Assembly: GCF_003325755.1 (NCBI RefSeq)
Contig: NZ_QORI02000037.1
Span: forward strand, 2 to 20,228
Length of the DNA: 20,227 nucleotides
From: Pseudomonas sp. SST3
GTDB lineage: Bacteria > Pseudomonadota > Gammaproteobacteria > Pseudomonadales > Pseudomonadaceae
Reading direction: 5' to 3'
A program made the position numbers and the translations under genes. Of this stretch, positions 19,754-20,227 are shown piece after piece; the first letter of the stretch is position 1, and the number at the start of each line of letters is the position of its first letter. The notes beneath the pieces were generated by a model. It worked only from the letters and a program-made list of their open reading frames with translations, was not told the DNA's origin and did not search any database.

Positions 19754-19879
19754 ATGAGGAGGAATACATACTTGAGCAAGCTGCTTCCGCAGTTCTTGCC
19801 CCTTCACCGGAGATATGAGCGAAAGCTCTATCTGTCATTGTCCAGCCATTGCCAGAACGGAAATGGCAGCGGACTCGTT
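19754..19879 (+). CDS. Short reading frame apparently interrupted by the group II intron
   Basis: From ATG 19754 the frame runs 42 codons to the intron junction and meets a stop at 19898 inside the intron. Alternatively it could start at TTG 19772, which has GAGGAGG 9 bp upstream. The visible product starts LSKLLPQFLPLHRRYERKLY from the TTG. I do not recognise it. It could be the 5' exon of a gene whose 3' part lies beyond the intron, or a chance frame in an intergenic region. The presence of the ribosome binding site is the main support. Confidence 0.3.
19811..19833 (+). repeat. Hairpin with GAAA tetraloop
   Basis: AGATA-(T)-GAGC pairs with GCTC-TATCT around GAAA: 9 bp, one bulged T, GNRA tetraloop. 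This is typical of folded RNA. It lies 47 bp upstream of the intron start. It lacks the AGC triad and length of group II domain V. Confidence 0.5.
19840..19874 (+). repeat. Stem-loop directly upstream of the intron insertion point
   Basis: GTCC, GCCATT and CC pair in order with GG, AATGGC and GGAC around AGAAC, with small internal bulges. It ends 5 bp before the intron. It contains the proposed IBS2 site. Confidence 0.5.
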
Positions 19880-20227
19880 GTGCGACCAACGGTAGCCTAG
19901 GGAGACATGCATCACTGGCAACGGTGGGGTATGAAGCTTTCCCGACAATGTAGCCCCCGCAAGGGCGCGGTTTTGCCGTGAGGCAAGCCGTGGATGCTCG
20001 GAGCAGTACCGGGTTGAGGCGCTAGGCTGGCTGGCACGGGCAACACAAGTGAACTGCTGATAAACACCGTAAGGATAAACATGCCAAAGCTGCTGATAGG
20101 CATGAACCAAAAGGTACGAGGTCGGTTATCTCCGTGGGATGTGGGGATACGTTCGCCATTACGGCCTCCGGTGAAAAAGCAGGTCCTAACCCAGTCGTGT
20201 GACAGATAGGGAACGTGGTAAGCCCGT
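19880..20227 (+). mobile_element. Group II intron, 5' part (domain I), continues beyond window
   Basis: The sequence from 19880 starts GTGCGACC, the consensus 5' end of bacterial group II introns, and shows the GC-rich folded character of domain I. Two hairpin loops carry exon-binding sites. The loop 20086-20098 (stem CATGCC/GGCATG) holds GCTGCT, which pairs with GGCAGC at 19865-19870 (IBS2). The loop 20109-20123 (stem AACC/GGTT) holds ACGAG, which pairs with CTCGT at 19874-19878 (IBS1). The stretch near 20190-20227 (GTGTGACAGATAGGGAACGT and after) resembles the region ahead of intron-encoded reverse transcriptases. No coding frame for the protein lies inside the window; the maturase/reverse transcriptase and domains V-VI should follow. 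The class cannot be fixed; paired EBS1 and EBS2 favour IIA or IIB over IIC. Confidence 0.82.

Noticed and set aside
19701..20110. Minus-strand frames of 62-91 codons across the intron start
   Set aside because: They cross the intron boundary, lack motifs and ribosome binding sites, and overlap structured intron RNA.

Overview
The window looks like a chromosomal segment of a gamma-proteobacterium of the Pseudomonas/Stutzerimonas group. The evidence is a moderately high GC content, a 214-residue Vfr-type CRP protein, HemJ and Coq7, the MurNAc-recycling pair amgK-murU, and a gene order (mepM-anmK-erpA-argC ... coq7-speD-osmC-vfr-trpCDG ... trpE-gph-rpe) that matches the core order I know from Pseudomonas aeruginosa. 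Almost all of it is conserved housekeeping DNA. The accessory part is confined to roughly the last 0.9 kb.

Layout. 1-1683 (+): the C-terminal part of an M23 peptidoglycan endopeptidase, followed directly by anhydro-MurNAc kinase anmK. A strong bidirectional terminator separates these from erpA and argC (1763-3285, -). 3421-6007 (+): hemJ, a nitronate monooxygenase-like flavoprotein, a HIT protein and coq7, ending at a second bidirectional terminator. speD and an OsmC-family gene follow on the minus strand. vfr (+) converges on trpC across a third terminator. 8474-13981 (-) is one long run, read rpe, gph, [trpL leader], trpE, trpG, trpD, trpC, with overlaps or gaps of a few bases. gabT (-) lies upstream of rpe. 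DUF3530 (+) converges on the minus-strand run amgK, murU, djlA (16812-19273).

Functional themes. The tryptophan genes form a compact trpEGDC unit preceded by a 14-codon leader peptide with two Trp codons, which suggests attenuation. The junction between trpE and trpG is only 2 nt, although in P. aeruginosa and P. syringae this junction holds R-type pyocin/tailocin clusters. Both ends of the window carry peptidoglycan recycling genes (mepM/anmK on the left, amgK/murU on the right).

Right end. Upstream of amgK, where other pseudomonads usually have the divergent gene lptD, there are several small hairpins, an unlisted 42-residue single-membrane-span protein gene with a strong ribosome binding site, a second short reading frame, and the 5' part of a group II intron starting at 19880. 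The intron call is supported by its GTGCG start and by two exon-intron pairings (EBS1/IBS1 and EBS2/IBS2), both in hairpin loops. Its reverse-transcriptase gene must lie beyond the window. I did not find a CRISPR array, tRNA, rRNA, prophage or defence system.
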